From: Apostichopus japonicus
Lineage: Eukaryota; Echinodermata; Holothuroidea; Aspidochirotida; Stichopodidae
Direction: 5' to 3'
NCBI RefSeq assembly: GCF_037975245.1
Contig: NC_092575.1
Location: 19,239,841-19,303,840 of the forward strand
DNA: 64,000 bases
Both the position numbers and the translations under genes were made by a program. A model generated the notes under the pieces. That model was not told the DNA's origin, searched no databases, and was given only the letters and a program-made list of their open reading frames with translations. Positions 13,748-26,500 of the stretch are shown here, piece by piece (position 1 is the first letter of the stretch; the number at the start of each line of letters is the position of its first letter).

Positions 13748-13801
13748 GTGAAGCGTATTCTAGTTATTGTTATTGTGAAGCGTATTCTAGTTATTGTCAT
13801 T
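13748..13801. repeat. 27-bp direct duplication
   Basis: Two adjacent copies beginning GTGAAGCGTATTCTAG, at 13748-13774 and 13775-13801, differ by one base. Confidence 0.85.
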
Positions 13802-13916
13802 ATGATGTCACCCATGGCTCGCGCATTGGTGGTTTGCGCTGTGGTGTGGCGGGATATAAATCACGCACTATTACAAGCGTATCTTTTGTTTTAAATGATT
13901 CGGGGTTGGAAGACAG

Positions 13917-14000
13917 CCAAACTGGTTCAAATTGGTTGAGTGCCCATTTGCATATGCTCATCTGCATATCAGGTTGGCACTCAACCAATCAAGAGTTTGG
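13917..14000. repeat. Inverted repeat, possible miniature element
   Basis: ATTGGTTGAGTGCC (13931-13944) is followed by its exact reverse complement at 13976-13989. The pairing extends imperfectly outward to CCAAAC...GTTTGG, giving arms of about 25 bp around a 31-bp loop. The element could be a small hairpin remnant of a DNA transposon; no target duplication was established. Confidence 0.55.
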
Positions 14001-17000
14001 TAAGGGGTGAGTTAAAAGTTTACACCAATCGGGTTCAAGGGCAGAGCGTGTGCCCTGTGCAACGCGTCTTAATTTGTTATTTTGGAATCAGGGGTTTAAG
14101 TGTTTCTTAAAGATTTATCGAGGAGTTGAAGTTTATCATCTGAAGTCTACGGACGTAGAAAAGTAGGCTCCGTTATTTATATTTTCGTCTGTAGTCTTCG
14201 GGCTCTTTACATTTTAATTATCTGAAGTTACAAGTTACAGTTTTATCCTGAATCAATAAAAAGAAGACGTATATATTATGCAGTACCCTCTTTTCCTGAT
14301 TATTTCACGTTTCACGCTCGGTTCTACGGTATCAGTGTAAGGCCCGGCCTACCGTTCCCGAACTACCTAAAATAAGCCTTACATAAGCATTAACAAATGG
14401 TAACAATATCCTCATACAAATCTATGTAATGGCATGTGTAGAATGTGTAAGGTCTGCTTAAGCCTTTCAGGTGCAAGGGAGGTCATAGCAGTGCTAGGAA
14501 GGTAAATTGTCTTGCTATGTACTTGAGCGTGCTACACTATTTATATTGATGGGAGCTTTTTGCCCGATCGTTAGTTCAAAAAGCATTGCACTGGTGCCTC
14601 ATTTATCCTATCGTCGGTTAGATACATAAGCGATATACTGGTACTTTTTACCTGATCTCCAGTTAACATTAGGGGTGCTTATTTGTAACCTGATTGTCCG
14701 TTGAAAAGCAATGCATTGGTGCTCATTCACACAATCATCTGTTAAATAAGGGGTGCTTATTTACCATATCATACGTTGAATATGTACACCTGATTAGGCT
14801 TGCACACTATAACCAGTTTAGTACCCAAACCGGTTTTGCCGACCACTATTGTTTATATTAAGAAAACCGAAAAAAAAAAAAAAAAAAAATATGAATTGCA
14901 AATACTGGAAAAAAGAAAGTTAAAGCTTCCATCCATCATTTGTTGACTTTAGTTTCTCCTATTTTACTGTTCTTTTTGCAATATGAAAACAAGAGAAAGC
15001 TTTTCTGCTAGATGACATTGTCAGCTATGATCGGCACACGCCATATACCAGTGCTTGAGTGTGGATAGCTAGGCCTAACATTACGCTATGCAGCCCTTAT
15101 ATGCGTGCATCAGTTAGGTGACCTTGTAGTATTGAACTGACCTTGGTGGCCAATGTTAGTAGTTGTGAGAAGTACACACTCAAATGATGAGATGTAGTTC
15201 AAAATAACTTGTTATATCCAACGTGCTTGCCCTCTTTGTGTTGTTCTTATTATTTTACTTCAATTTAATAGTAGAGGATATGGAGAAAATCTTTTCAAAC
15301 AAATTGAGCACAGTACAAAATGATTTTTAAAACTTGAAAGGTACATTGTGCAATCCACAATACCATAGGACATGTACAGCCACGCACGTAGCCGGCCCAG
15401 AACACAGGCCTACAGTAGCAGTGAGAAAATATTTGATCAGGGCTCTGTTAGTTGAACAACAGAGATGCAAAAAGAAACATTAGACCAATCACAGTCCATT
15501 ATTCACAAAGTGTACATGGCTCAGGCTTGAGCCAAGGAATACTAAAGGGGTAAAAATGTTGCATATTTGCTGGAAATTACAGATGTTGCTTAACTATTTT
15601 TTATTGGGGGGGGGGGAGGGTGTGGTTGGGGGGAGAAGACCCAAAGAAGTATAAATCTCTATACCCTTGGGAGGACCATACAGTATATAACCCCCGACAC
15701 TTACGTTTGACAAAATGCACTAAATATCTTTTGGAACACTCTTTGTTCGATAAACAACACTGAAGATAGTACAATGCATGATCTAAACACTAGCACGATT
15801 GACTGTTTAGATGGATGCACAGGTGCAAATACTTTCCTCTTTGGCTTGATGAGTCTCTCAGCTCACAGACTGCGATTAGGTCACCAAGCAATCACCTCAT
15901 ACTTGTATTACGTGATGATCGGGTAAATGGCACAACCAGTTATATTAGGGACCATAAATGGTAGCACACTACTAGTATTGCAAGGCAACAATGATGGATT
16001 GTTTTGTATTGCAGTTTCCAAAAGGAACAACAGGACAGTATTCTGAGTATCCTATAATTTTAAGCCCTATAACATTGCTCTTTACTGTACTGTATCAATC
16101 TGTCAAGAACATGGGTTGAAATAAGGATTTGTGGACCAGGAGCCACTTCTAAAAAAGTGGCTTCTGGTTCTCGGCACTTTCAGTAGGACCAGGAGCTGTT
16201 TTCTCACTACCAGGAGCTAAAAAGGAGAAACAAAATTCAAGCACGGCATGTACGTACGTATCAGTACAGATGTTGTGCGATATATAAACCATGTGCACCA
16301 GTGCTATTGTGCATGCACTCGATCGATCAGTGATTTATCAAATCGCTAGCAGTTACTATAGCACTAGCATGCAATGTAGTTTTAGGACTTCCTGCAAATT
16401 GCACCATTACTGTTGTTACAAAACTTGCCAATGATAAATCCTGGTATGGGCACATGTACGTACATCTAACCACTAACATCATAAAATCCCCCCCCCCTAT
16501 AAAAATGAAAATCCCCCACCCCCAAAAAGTAAATTGACTGAGGGAATTCCCCCTCTATTAACATCCTAGTGACAATGACGTAAACCCAGGTGGCTTCTTA
16601 ATTTTTTTCTTCATATTCTAAAGATTGTTGATTTCCTTCCATATCAGTGTACTAATATTTACTGATCTGTTGTTTGTTATCCCCATAATACTCCTAAGAT
16701 CAGTCCAAAGGTGACCTGTTACATAAATAATTTTTTTTTTTATTAATTTCTTTTGGTAGAATGCAAGCGTTCGTTTCACATCAGTTTAAAAATGTTAGTG
16801 TTACGGTACTTATTGCTCTCTAGGACTTTCGATATCAATTCATGAACCCAAGGGATGAATTTAGTGTTCAAATTTGGTGTCAGACCTTTGAAGCCTCTGA
16901 CGTTTTATCTCACATGGAAAGTTCCTGTGTAGAAAACTGCTATATGTACATGTTTTCCTCATGTACACTACTGTATATATATAGCAACTTGACCGTTTTA

Positions 17001-17546
17001 TATCATTTTGCAATGTGATACTGAGTGATACGCTGGAACCTCCCTCACAAATTTTATATATTTTATGATGATTTAGGTTCTCTAAATTTCATTTTTTCCA
17101 AGAGAGAAGAAGCTGCTGTATGGACATTCTAAGGGAAAGCTGTGGAAGTGAAGAATTGAGAAAGTCCACAATTTAAAAAACCATCTGTTCACATCCATGC
17201 ACAACAATAATAATCTTTTGGTCATGGAAACAATTCCATAGGCAATTGGAAGCTCTTAATTATAGGTAGACTTTGGGTGTAACGTTTTTCCACCAACTTT
17301 CAGCATTGCGATGAAAAAAAGTCTTCATGAAACATTTCGTCCTTTCATTAATATAACATGAAGATATCACCTTTAAAGAAGACCATTTTTTCAAATATTT
17401 TTTCCAATTATTGGTCTTGAAGAACTCGAAAGAGAAATTTACAATCCTAGAAAAAAAGAAGAAGAATAAAACACAAGAAGAGGAATGAATACTGGATATA
17501 ATTAGTTTTTTGAGGACAACCTAGATATTAACTTAAGATTCCTGAA
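14001..17546. other. Intergenic DNA and probable 5' flank of PHKG
   Basis: No coding exon was recognised. A weakly repeated pattern (GGGGTGCTTATTT, CATTGGTGCTCATT) runs through about 14560-14790, there is an A20 tract near 14868-14890, and a short hairpin-bearing repeat (GAGCCACTTCT / AGTGGCTTC) lies near 16140-16175. Any PHKG promoter or noncoding first exon would lie in the right half. Confidence 0.4.
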
Positions 17547-20500
17547 ATGATGAAAGATGGCCATGAATTAATATTAGGTGAAGATGATGTTGACTGGAGC
17601 GAGAGGTATGGCAGGGATTTTTCAAACAGATACATCCCTGGACAGATCCTGGGCAAGTAAGTACTGTGGATACCTTTGGATAGGCCTATTAGTTAGTCTT
17701 AATTGTTTTAATTTATCACCTATCTATCCATGGTTATTTCAAAACTAAAGTTCTACTTTACAGAATGGTTGATACCATTCGTACTGTACCTGTTATTGTC
17801 ACATTGATAGTGTGTGAACAGCGAGGGGTCAGGAGTAGTGTTGACTGTCGGGTAAATTCATGTAAAGAATCTATAGGCCAAGGTCCACACAGACACATTC
17901 TGGTAAAATAAGCTTCTCCACAGGTCCTGTGAAAGAGTGTGGAGTGCTGTTATCAAAACCATTTTATATCTGATTGCCTTTATTTTGAAAGGACTCGTTT
18001 TAAAAGTGGAAGCAAGCTTTGAAACTTGATTGTTCACCAAGATTCAGGTACTGAAGGACTATTGTACCTTGGTTAGCCCACATGAAGACTTGCGAACACT
18101 TTATAGATTGCCAAAAAGTCTATCAGCATTTATAGCCTGCAGATCTATCATTTTCCAAAGCTGTTTAATGCATGGTCACTACTGAAAGTGCGGTGTATAT
18201 TTTGTTTTGTTTTTTTGTAACATAATAATAATAATCCTAATAATACTGATGATTAGGTAGTTATTTTGGTATGCATTTCTTTCATTGGTATTTATTATCC
18301 AGAACCCTTTGCCGACTCAAGTCGTGCTGGCAGCGTTAGTAGCCTCATCCTGTTATTAACTTTAATATCACAACATTGTATTTCAAGAAGTGAGAATGCC
18401 ATAAGTTTTTATTATATTTGTCAACTTTAGAAGCTAAGCAGTTCGATTGAATTCTTCCTGTGTTTCGTTTTCTTGTAATATTCGCATTTTCAACAAATCA
18501 TTCAGAAATGCAATGTGATGATAACAATGATAATAACAATGATGATAACAATGATGTTAACAATGATAATAACAATGATAATAACAATGATGATAACAAT
18601 GACAAAGTATATTTGTTGGAACAGTAAAGATCTAATTGTGGGATTATTATTATTACTGGTGGCTAGCTAATCCGTTTGGATCAGAACATAGTTCCGAAGG
18701 AAATCTGAATAACTTTGACGTACCTGTACAAACGTACAGTGTTTTATATGAATGCATAAGATTTTCCAAATGAAATACAGTACTGATAGTAAGTAGGGAT
18801 AAGGTACATTAATGCAGAAACTAGAGGATTACATGACTCTGATGGGTTAATAGTACAAAGATGAGAGAGAGAGAAATAAAGAAATGTTGACAGAGTGCTT
18901 CTCTATTGCTCACTGCTGCAAAATGAAAGTATGTAAGCGAGAGCGCCTGACGTTTCAATCATTGCAGGGTCTTCTTCGAAGGCAAATTGAAAGGAAGACA
19001 GATTAAGGGTGTATTTAAACTGTAAACAGTATAACAGACAACAATTAAATGGGACCAATGAACAGTGAATAAAGTTTGCAAAACTAGACAGAAAAAAAGG
19101 AGATATAACAGCTTAGGAGATGAATAATAACATGCAATTTGTGACTTACATAGAATTTAACAAGTTATGGTATATTGCACATCTAAATTGGTTATTGGTA
19201 AATTTTAAAAAGTCATACAACAACATTTTGGTTCAGTATTTGTAATCATAGAGTAACAAACCTCTGTAGCTTGAATGTTTAAATTTCAAGTTTAGTTAAT
19301 TTTTGTCACAGGAATGCAAGGAATTGTGAATTTGCTTCACTAATTTCTGTTATTAAAATATGATCAGAAATATATGGATAAAAGAGTCTTCTCATAGGAT
19401 GTGGTTTGCACTATCTGTACATGAAAAGGTCATTAGTAATAATACCTTGCTTACTCGATACTTTGCAGAGAAACTGATCTTTCCTGTGAGCCATATAGAG
19501 GATGGAAACTTAAAGGATCATTCTTAAATACAACCCTCCTTCCTGAGTGGTGTAAATAATATCTTTTTTTTTTTGGTAAAAATATATGTTATTTCCTTTT
19601 CGTCAAGTGTCTGCCTCAATAAAATTTCCACAGGTGCGAAGAATATCCGCCTTTGCACCTTCAGACCTGTAATAAATTTTCAGAAACACAATATACTCAG
19701 TTTCATGTATTTATGTGCAATACTGCTAAGTCATGGAGGTCCTATATACTGTACACGTGGGTGGGACGTTAACTTGATAAATCATTTTGTAATTATGACA
19801 ATGTAACATTAATCTTTAAATGTGTACTATACAATTGATATCTGAATGTTTTGCAAAAAGCTAACTAATAGAAAAACTATGTTATGTAGAGACTATATTA
19901 CTATGTACAGGGACGTCAATAGTGAGATATTTCAAATGATGTGTCAGCAAAAAATGATAAATGTTGGTGTGTACAGCCACCCTATGAGATCTCGGAGGTT
20001 CAAAAGTTGAGGGGCAACTTGACAAGAAAAAGACTAACTTTTTAGACATTTAGACCATCAACCTGAATGAAAGTGACATTGTGTCTAAGTCCAGTTTGGT
20101 ACAGAATTGTTTAAAGCTGACAGCCAGGTTAAAGTCTCTGTGTCTTAGTCATAATCTGATTTTGGTACAATATTACATTATGTTACATCAACGTATAAAA
20201 TGCCCGTTAAAAGAATTTACGTCACCTCCTCGCTAATCTGTCTTCTTAATGACTATCGCTGCATGACATATCCTTTCTGGTGTATGAATTATTAGAAGAC
20301 AAAGGAAGTTCTCACTAGTAAATAATGCCGAAACTACAGTATGTACCTTTTGAGAGTACAGTCAATACTGTCACACAACCCATGATTAGTTAAAAGCATG
20401 AAATGTTAGATTTGAGCCTTGAAAAGTTGAAGGTCATTAACGTAACAACTTAGAAATCTTGAAATTCCCTAATTACTTTTTAGGTTCTCTTAAGTTTGGT

Positions 20501-23500
20501 AATTTTATATTCCAGACCTTCTTTTGTACAGTGCCTTGAGCATGTTTTATTTCATGATAACAGCACTTTAATATATAGTATTTATTTGTTTATTAAAGTT
20601 GTTGTTTGGTTTTACTCTTTCACATCTCTTAGAGGGCTTAGCAGCACAGTTCGCAGGTGTATAGACAGGGAGAATTCTTCTGAATGTGCGGTAAAGATCA
20701 TCGACATCTTCTCTGCCGGATCAGATTCCAATGAGGAGGCTGAGGCTCTGACAGAGGAATATTTTAACGAGGTCTCCATTCTCAGGAAACTCTGCGACGA
20801 ACCTGGCCATGCAAATATAAGTGAGCTATATAATGTCTTTCACGATGGGCCCATTTCTGTCCTTTTAAATAATATCGGGGCAGTTTTTGATCCTGAAGTG
20901 ACCATATGAAAGATGTAGAGAAATTTTGTTCAAATTATTTTATTTAAATTTTATTATGGAGGTGCTTGCAAAATAGTTTCTTTAGTGCTAATTATTTAAG
21001 TTTTTCATGAGAGATTTTGCGTACATTAACCTATACTTGACTTACATGTATACATAACCAGGAGATTTGAGAGCCAAGTCTTAGGATAATTATGCCATCC
21101 CTCCCCCCCCCCTCCCCCATTTGAGGTCTTCAAAAATTCATGGGTGTTGTGGAATATATTATTGCATTTCAAATTTTGCCCAGGCCCCTTTAATTGACAC
21201 TGGCTCTGGAGCTGTAACTCAACCTGACCCCTCCCCCTTCTCCTGGACCCTGCATGTAACTTTAAGCTTTTTATGATTGTGGCAAAACGGTCTGAACATT
21301 GTAGTTCTGCCAGCTGTCCCTTCTGGTAACCTAACTTTGAACATAGAGATTACTTTCGCATTCCAATTCAATTCTGTGAAAAGGAATTCTGTGAAATGTT
21401 GGATCAACTTTTGGCCTTAGAGTGTAGTTCATATTGTGACTTAAAATTTGTAATTTGACCTATTCATGACACAACTATTCTCCCAACTGGTTAATGCTTC
21501 TGTCACACTCAGCATTTATAGCGCCAGCAGGCTATTTCCACGAAATGGTGAATAGATTGTACAATATATGAACCGTGTATCACTCAGGGTTCTCTCTAAT
21601 CCTCCCTCTCCCCTCCCCCACGACCTTTTCATACCCCCCTCCCCCCTTAGTTTATGGACATCAGAGCCAAGTCAATTGTTATAATAGTCATAATGATGTG
21701 TTAAATGTCAACCAGCTGGCCTATATATGCTTACCCAATCAATTTCATTAGATTGATCAGAACTAATGTATGTGTTATGATGCATGATGTGCTGCATTGA
21801 ACCAGGCATCATGGTGGTATGTGGTAATCAAACTCTAAGACTAGAGGGGGACAAGAATTTCATTAATGCTGTGTGTCGGTCAATGACTGGTGTCTATGTA
21901 GTGTATTAGCCATTTACTTGTCCAATGTGTTGGCTGCTGTCTAAAAATGACACAGTTAATCTAGTTGAGTTAATATTAACATAACAAACTACACTGTACT
22001 GTATATAGCTAACCTCTGCATACCGATGGATGCTGAGTAAATTAAATTTGTTCTATAGTGGTTTGTTCAAAGAGAAACAAATATATAATGAAAACATTTA
22101 ACACAAAGTGATATAGCAAATTAGCCCAGATTTTAGGGAATAAAATGGTATAAATGATATAAATTATATGAGGGTTTGACAGTAGTGGCTGTTGATTTAG
22201 CTTTGTGATACCTGGGCGTGTAATCATCATAATCTCAAAAGTACATTGTTGTTTAACGTCATACGTTGTGTATGCATGCATTCACTTTAGTGATTACATG
22301 AATTGTATTGCTTTTTGTGGGAGTCAATGGGCATTTGAACTCTGCCGATTGCAAAGTCTGTAAAGGATTTAAGTACAAAAATGCCAAAAATAAGTCTTGA
22401 ATGAACTTCATAAATTTGATCCACCTCAGTGAGTAAAAGAACCCTAGTGTTGTTCTGTCAAGGTATTGGCCAACACTATTCAAATAACCCGAGAATTCTC
22501 TAATTTATACTTCTATGGGCTTGATAATTTTCTGTATCATCAGTATAAATAAAGTTAATAAAATTAGTATATAAACAACAGTTTTAACTATATATAAGTT
22601 TTAAGAAAAAAAGAAAAATTGACTGGAAAATTTAAGACAAAAGAAAAAAAAAAGGAAAGAAATTAATTACTAAAATGGGTCACTGGTTTGAATCCCATTT
22701 TAGCCATAAATTTCTGTGCCTCTTTTTGGAGATATTTAACTGAAAGAGCTACTAAACCAAACCATGTACTATGCATACTGTAGATCTCTACCTGTGAAAA
22801 TTCAAGATTGCATAACACTGTACATGTAATTACCATGTACATACATGCAGTACTACTGTGGATATGTACAGAGCTCTATAATCCTATTCCCTTGGGTGAC
22901 AGTGACATATGGTATCCCGATCTGTCAGCCTGAGGTACCTGCACAGAGTTGAAACCTTCCTTTCACACTGCAGTCCATTGCATAATCTATCACGATACTA
23001 GATCTATAGTTGCATCATGTATGTGTATTCAAGATCCTGGATTAAAGGTTCGAGTAAATAATCAAGAAGGGAGAAGATATCACCTCACGTGGCTATAAGC
23101 ATGCACCTTTTGATTCGTAATGAAACTGCATTATACCATACCTGTGGCACAGAAGCACTGTGTATGCAATGCTTTGTTATAAATGCTTTGTTAAAAAACC
23201 TGCACAGAGTTTTAACCTTCCTGTCATACTGCAGTCCATTGCATAATCTATCTATATACTAGATGATCTATAGTTGCATCATGTATGTGTATTCAAGAGC
23301 CTGGATTAAAGGTTCGTGTAAATAAACAAGTGAGGAGAAGATATCACCTCACGTGGCTATAAGCATGCACCTCTTGATTCGTAATGAAACTGCATCTTAC
23401 CATACCTGTGGCACAGTAACACTGTGTCTGCAAGGCTTTGTAATAAAATACGCCCCCAAGTATGTTACTTTCTGTGAAATCATTGGTATTGCAAGAAATC

Positions 23501-26500
23501 TGTAGTTTGGTTTGTAGACTGTATACATCAGACTAACTTTGCAGTGTATTTTGATTATTGGTTATATACCACTACTTTATGGGTCCTTTCTGGGCATTTT
23601 TTTTTTAATTCTGCTATCGCATCGCAAATGCTATGCAAACTGGTCAAGTAGCTATGCAAGTGTGAAGCTGTATATAGGCAGTGTATGTACATAGGCAGTG
23701 TATGTACATATGAACTATAGAAACTGCTACACAAAATTGAACATTAAATTATTCTCTGCTTTATATACTTGCATTCCTATAAAAACCACAGGCAGCTGAT
23801 TTTTGGGTTAAAAGCCTAAGGAATTGGTGTTGTATGTTTGAGCTGGAATTTTGTTTTTACTTTTTTTTATGCAGTGCTTATTGTTTTCCTTTCGCAGTTA
23901 CCCTGTTCGATTTCATTGAGACACCCACCTACCTCTTTCTCGTCTTGGAACTGTAAGTATTCTGCGGAATTTGAGCACTACTTTAAATAAAAAATAAAAA
24001 ATTCTACTTCCAAGGTAAAACTACTGATTTCTTACAAATTCAACCATTGAATCAACTCTCCATATTGTAAAATAAATTTCTCCTTTAACGTTTATATCTT
24101 TGCCTCAGATGCCATGGCGGTGAACTTTTTGACTATCTCACCAAAGTTGTAACACTCTCAGAGAAGAAGACGAGGTAAACATTTATCTATCATCGTAAAT
24201 TTGCCTTGAACAAACTCTCAGGGATGTGCTCAGGAATATTTGAGTGCCGGGCAGATTGTGCGGTTGTGTGATCCACACCCTGGGAGAGGGATCTCAAGGG
24301 TTGGGTACCCCCTCCTCACTGGACAAATTTTGCACATGAAGTATGCTTAGGTGGTGCTATTTTTCCTATTCTGTGCCATGTATTCTCCCAGATTTTGGCT
24401 ATGGTAAAATTTGTTAAATTGTCATCAAAAAAGTGCCGGGCGGAAATGTTTAAAATACTGTTTGTGCTGGGCGACGTTCAGAACTGCTGGGCGCAGTCGC
24501 CCGGTGCCGCCCAGTGTGAGCACATCCGTGAACTCTTTCACGTATAAACCTTGTACTCTGCCCTCTTCTCATGCACAGGGTTGTTTGTGTCTGTATTAAC
24601 TGTCGGTAAACACTTGCTGGTTGTTCACGTAATCTCAATACAAGGATGTTAGATACTACTCCTATCCTGTGTTGATCTGGCTATTAAAGTACTTAGCCAT
24701 CTATTCATACCTTGTAATAAGTAATAATTTGCCCCAAATCAAATCTGTTTGAAGTTTCCTTTGTGTTCCAGTTCATTACCCTTTAAAGTAGAATTAGGGA
24801 CAATGAACCTATTCTACACTTCAATTTAGTAGAGAAAAAAAACCTCTTTCCAAAGAAAAAAGAAAAGCAAGTCCTGTACTTTTGGATGAGCACAGTATGC
24901 GTGTCTCAGTGAACAGACTGGTGTGATGTCACCTTCCATTTAGTAAGTCATCTCTTTAGTTTGAAATAAAATATCAAAGTAATTAGTTGTCTGTTTTGGT
25001 TTCTTGCCTCAGAACAATTATGAAGAGAGTGTTTGAAGCAGTGCAATATATACACAGTCACAACATCGTCCATCGAGATCTCAAGGTAGGTCCTCCGTTC
25101 GCAAAGGATTATCTCTTTCACAAGAAGACAAACCCAACCATCCTCTTTGTTCTAGGTGAAAGAAGTAACCCCGGTTAATTACTCTTCCCAAACAGCTAAA
25201 AACAATCTTATTCCATTTTGGTGAGATATATCAGATTTAAATGTTCCTGCACACAAGGGCGGAAGACTTGATCAAGTCTAAAACCCCTTGGTGCTCAAAA
25301 CCCTTTTTTTTTGCTTGGTGACCCCAATTTTCACCTTGATCATCTTGGTGACCGTGGTGGGTACTTGAGTGGGCAGAGAGAAAGTAAAAGGTTGCAGATC
25401 CTTCTTGAACTATGAAATCAAATCTGCTATCTTTAAATTAGGATATTTCTCTCGCATAGAGAAAAAGTTGTCTCAACTGTTATGGGCAAACATTTATTAC
25501 AAAGATCTCCATTAGATAAGCTTAAGATGAGAGGTTGGTTAACAACTCCTTTTATGCTTGTTTTAGTTTTGAATCGAAATTGTTGAAATCTCTCCAATAT
25601 TAATATCCCATTACAAAAATATGACTTCAGCAAAGCATGCATTCATCTGTTTTACAAATTGAGAGAATATTACATTTGAATATGAACCCAACCTGGTCAC
25701 CCATAAATTTTGAATTTTTTATCAAATATGAAACATTCGAACCTCGAGAAAATTTCTTTCGATGGTTTAGTTATAAGTTTAATGAATAGTCCAAACCTCT
25801 CAAAGTTAACAGTTGCTGTACAACCTACTGTACCTGTAAGCAGTCAAATATTCTTTCAACATTCTTTCAAAAGTTGCAAAATGGAGCACCACTTTGCATC
25901 TCAGCACCCTCCATTTCAGCAAACTTTCCCACACCTCCCTTACACTCCTCTCTTGGGTGACATAACCATCCTAGCCTCTCTCCCAATACAAAACTGTAGT
26001 CCCCCCACACCCCCCCCCTGTTTAGTAAAGTAACTAAGGAAACCCAGCAAATTGTGTATAGTATCAAATGGTTTGATCTTTATGTTTTGAAATGCTGCCC
26101 TCGTTATTAACTGAAGCACACACAAAGAACTAATGAGCACACATTAATATAACAGCCATTATGAATTTGGTTTTGAAATACTGCCATTTCCTTCCCAAAG
26201 TGGCAAATATCGTTGTGAGAAGTATTTCTCCTCATAGCAAACTGATTTTGTTCTTTTTCATATTTTTTTATTCCTTTATCCTCTTGCCAATAATACCTTT
26301 TCATATTTTTAAGAAAATATCCGGTCTTGATGCAAAAGGTGTACCTATTAAGCTTAGCTGTGTTTCAAAACCATAATTATTTCTGATGTTAGCAATGGAT
26401 AATAAAGTGGATAATAAACAGTTCCATAATGTTTATGGATCACACACTTTGATAAATCAAAAGTGGATATAAAACAATAAAATATTGGCAATAAATTTTT

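Noticed and set aside
22685-22695. Isolated tRNA B-box-like GGTTTGAATCC
   Set aside because: No A box, body or tail was found around it; could be chance.
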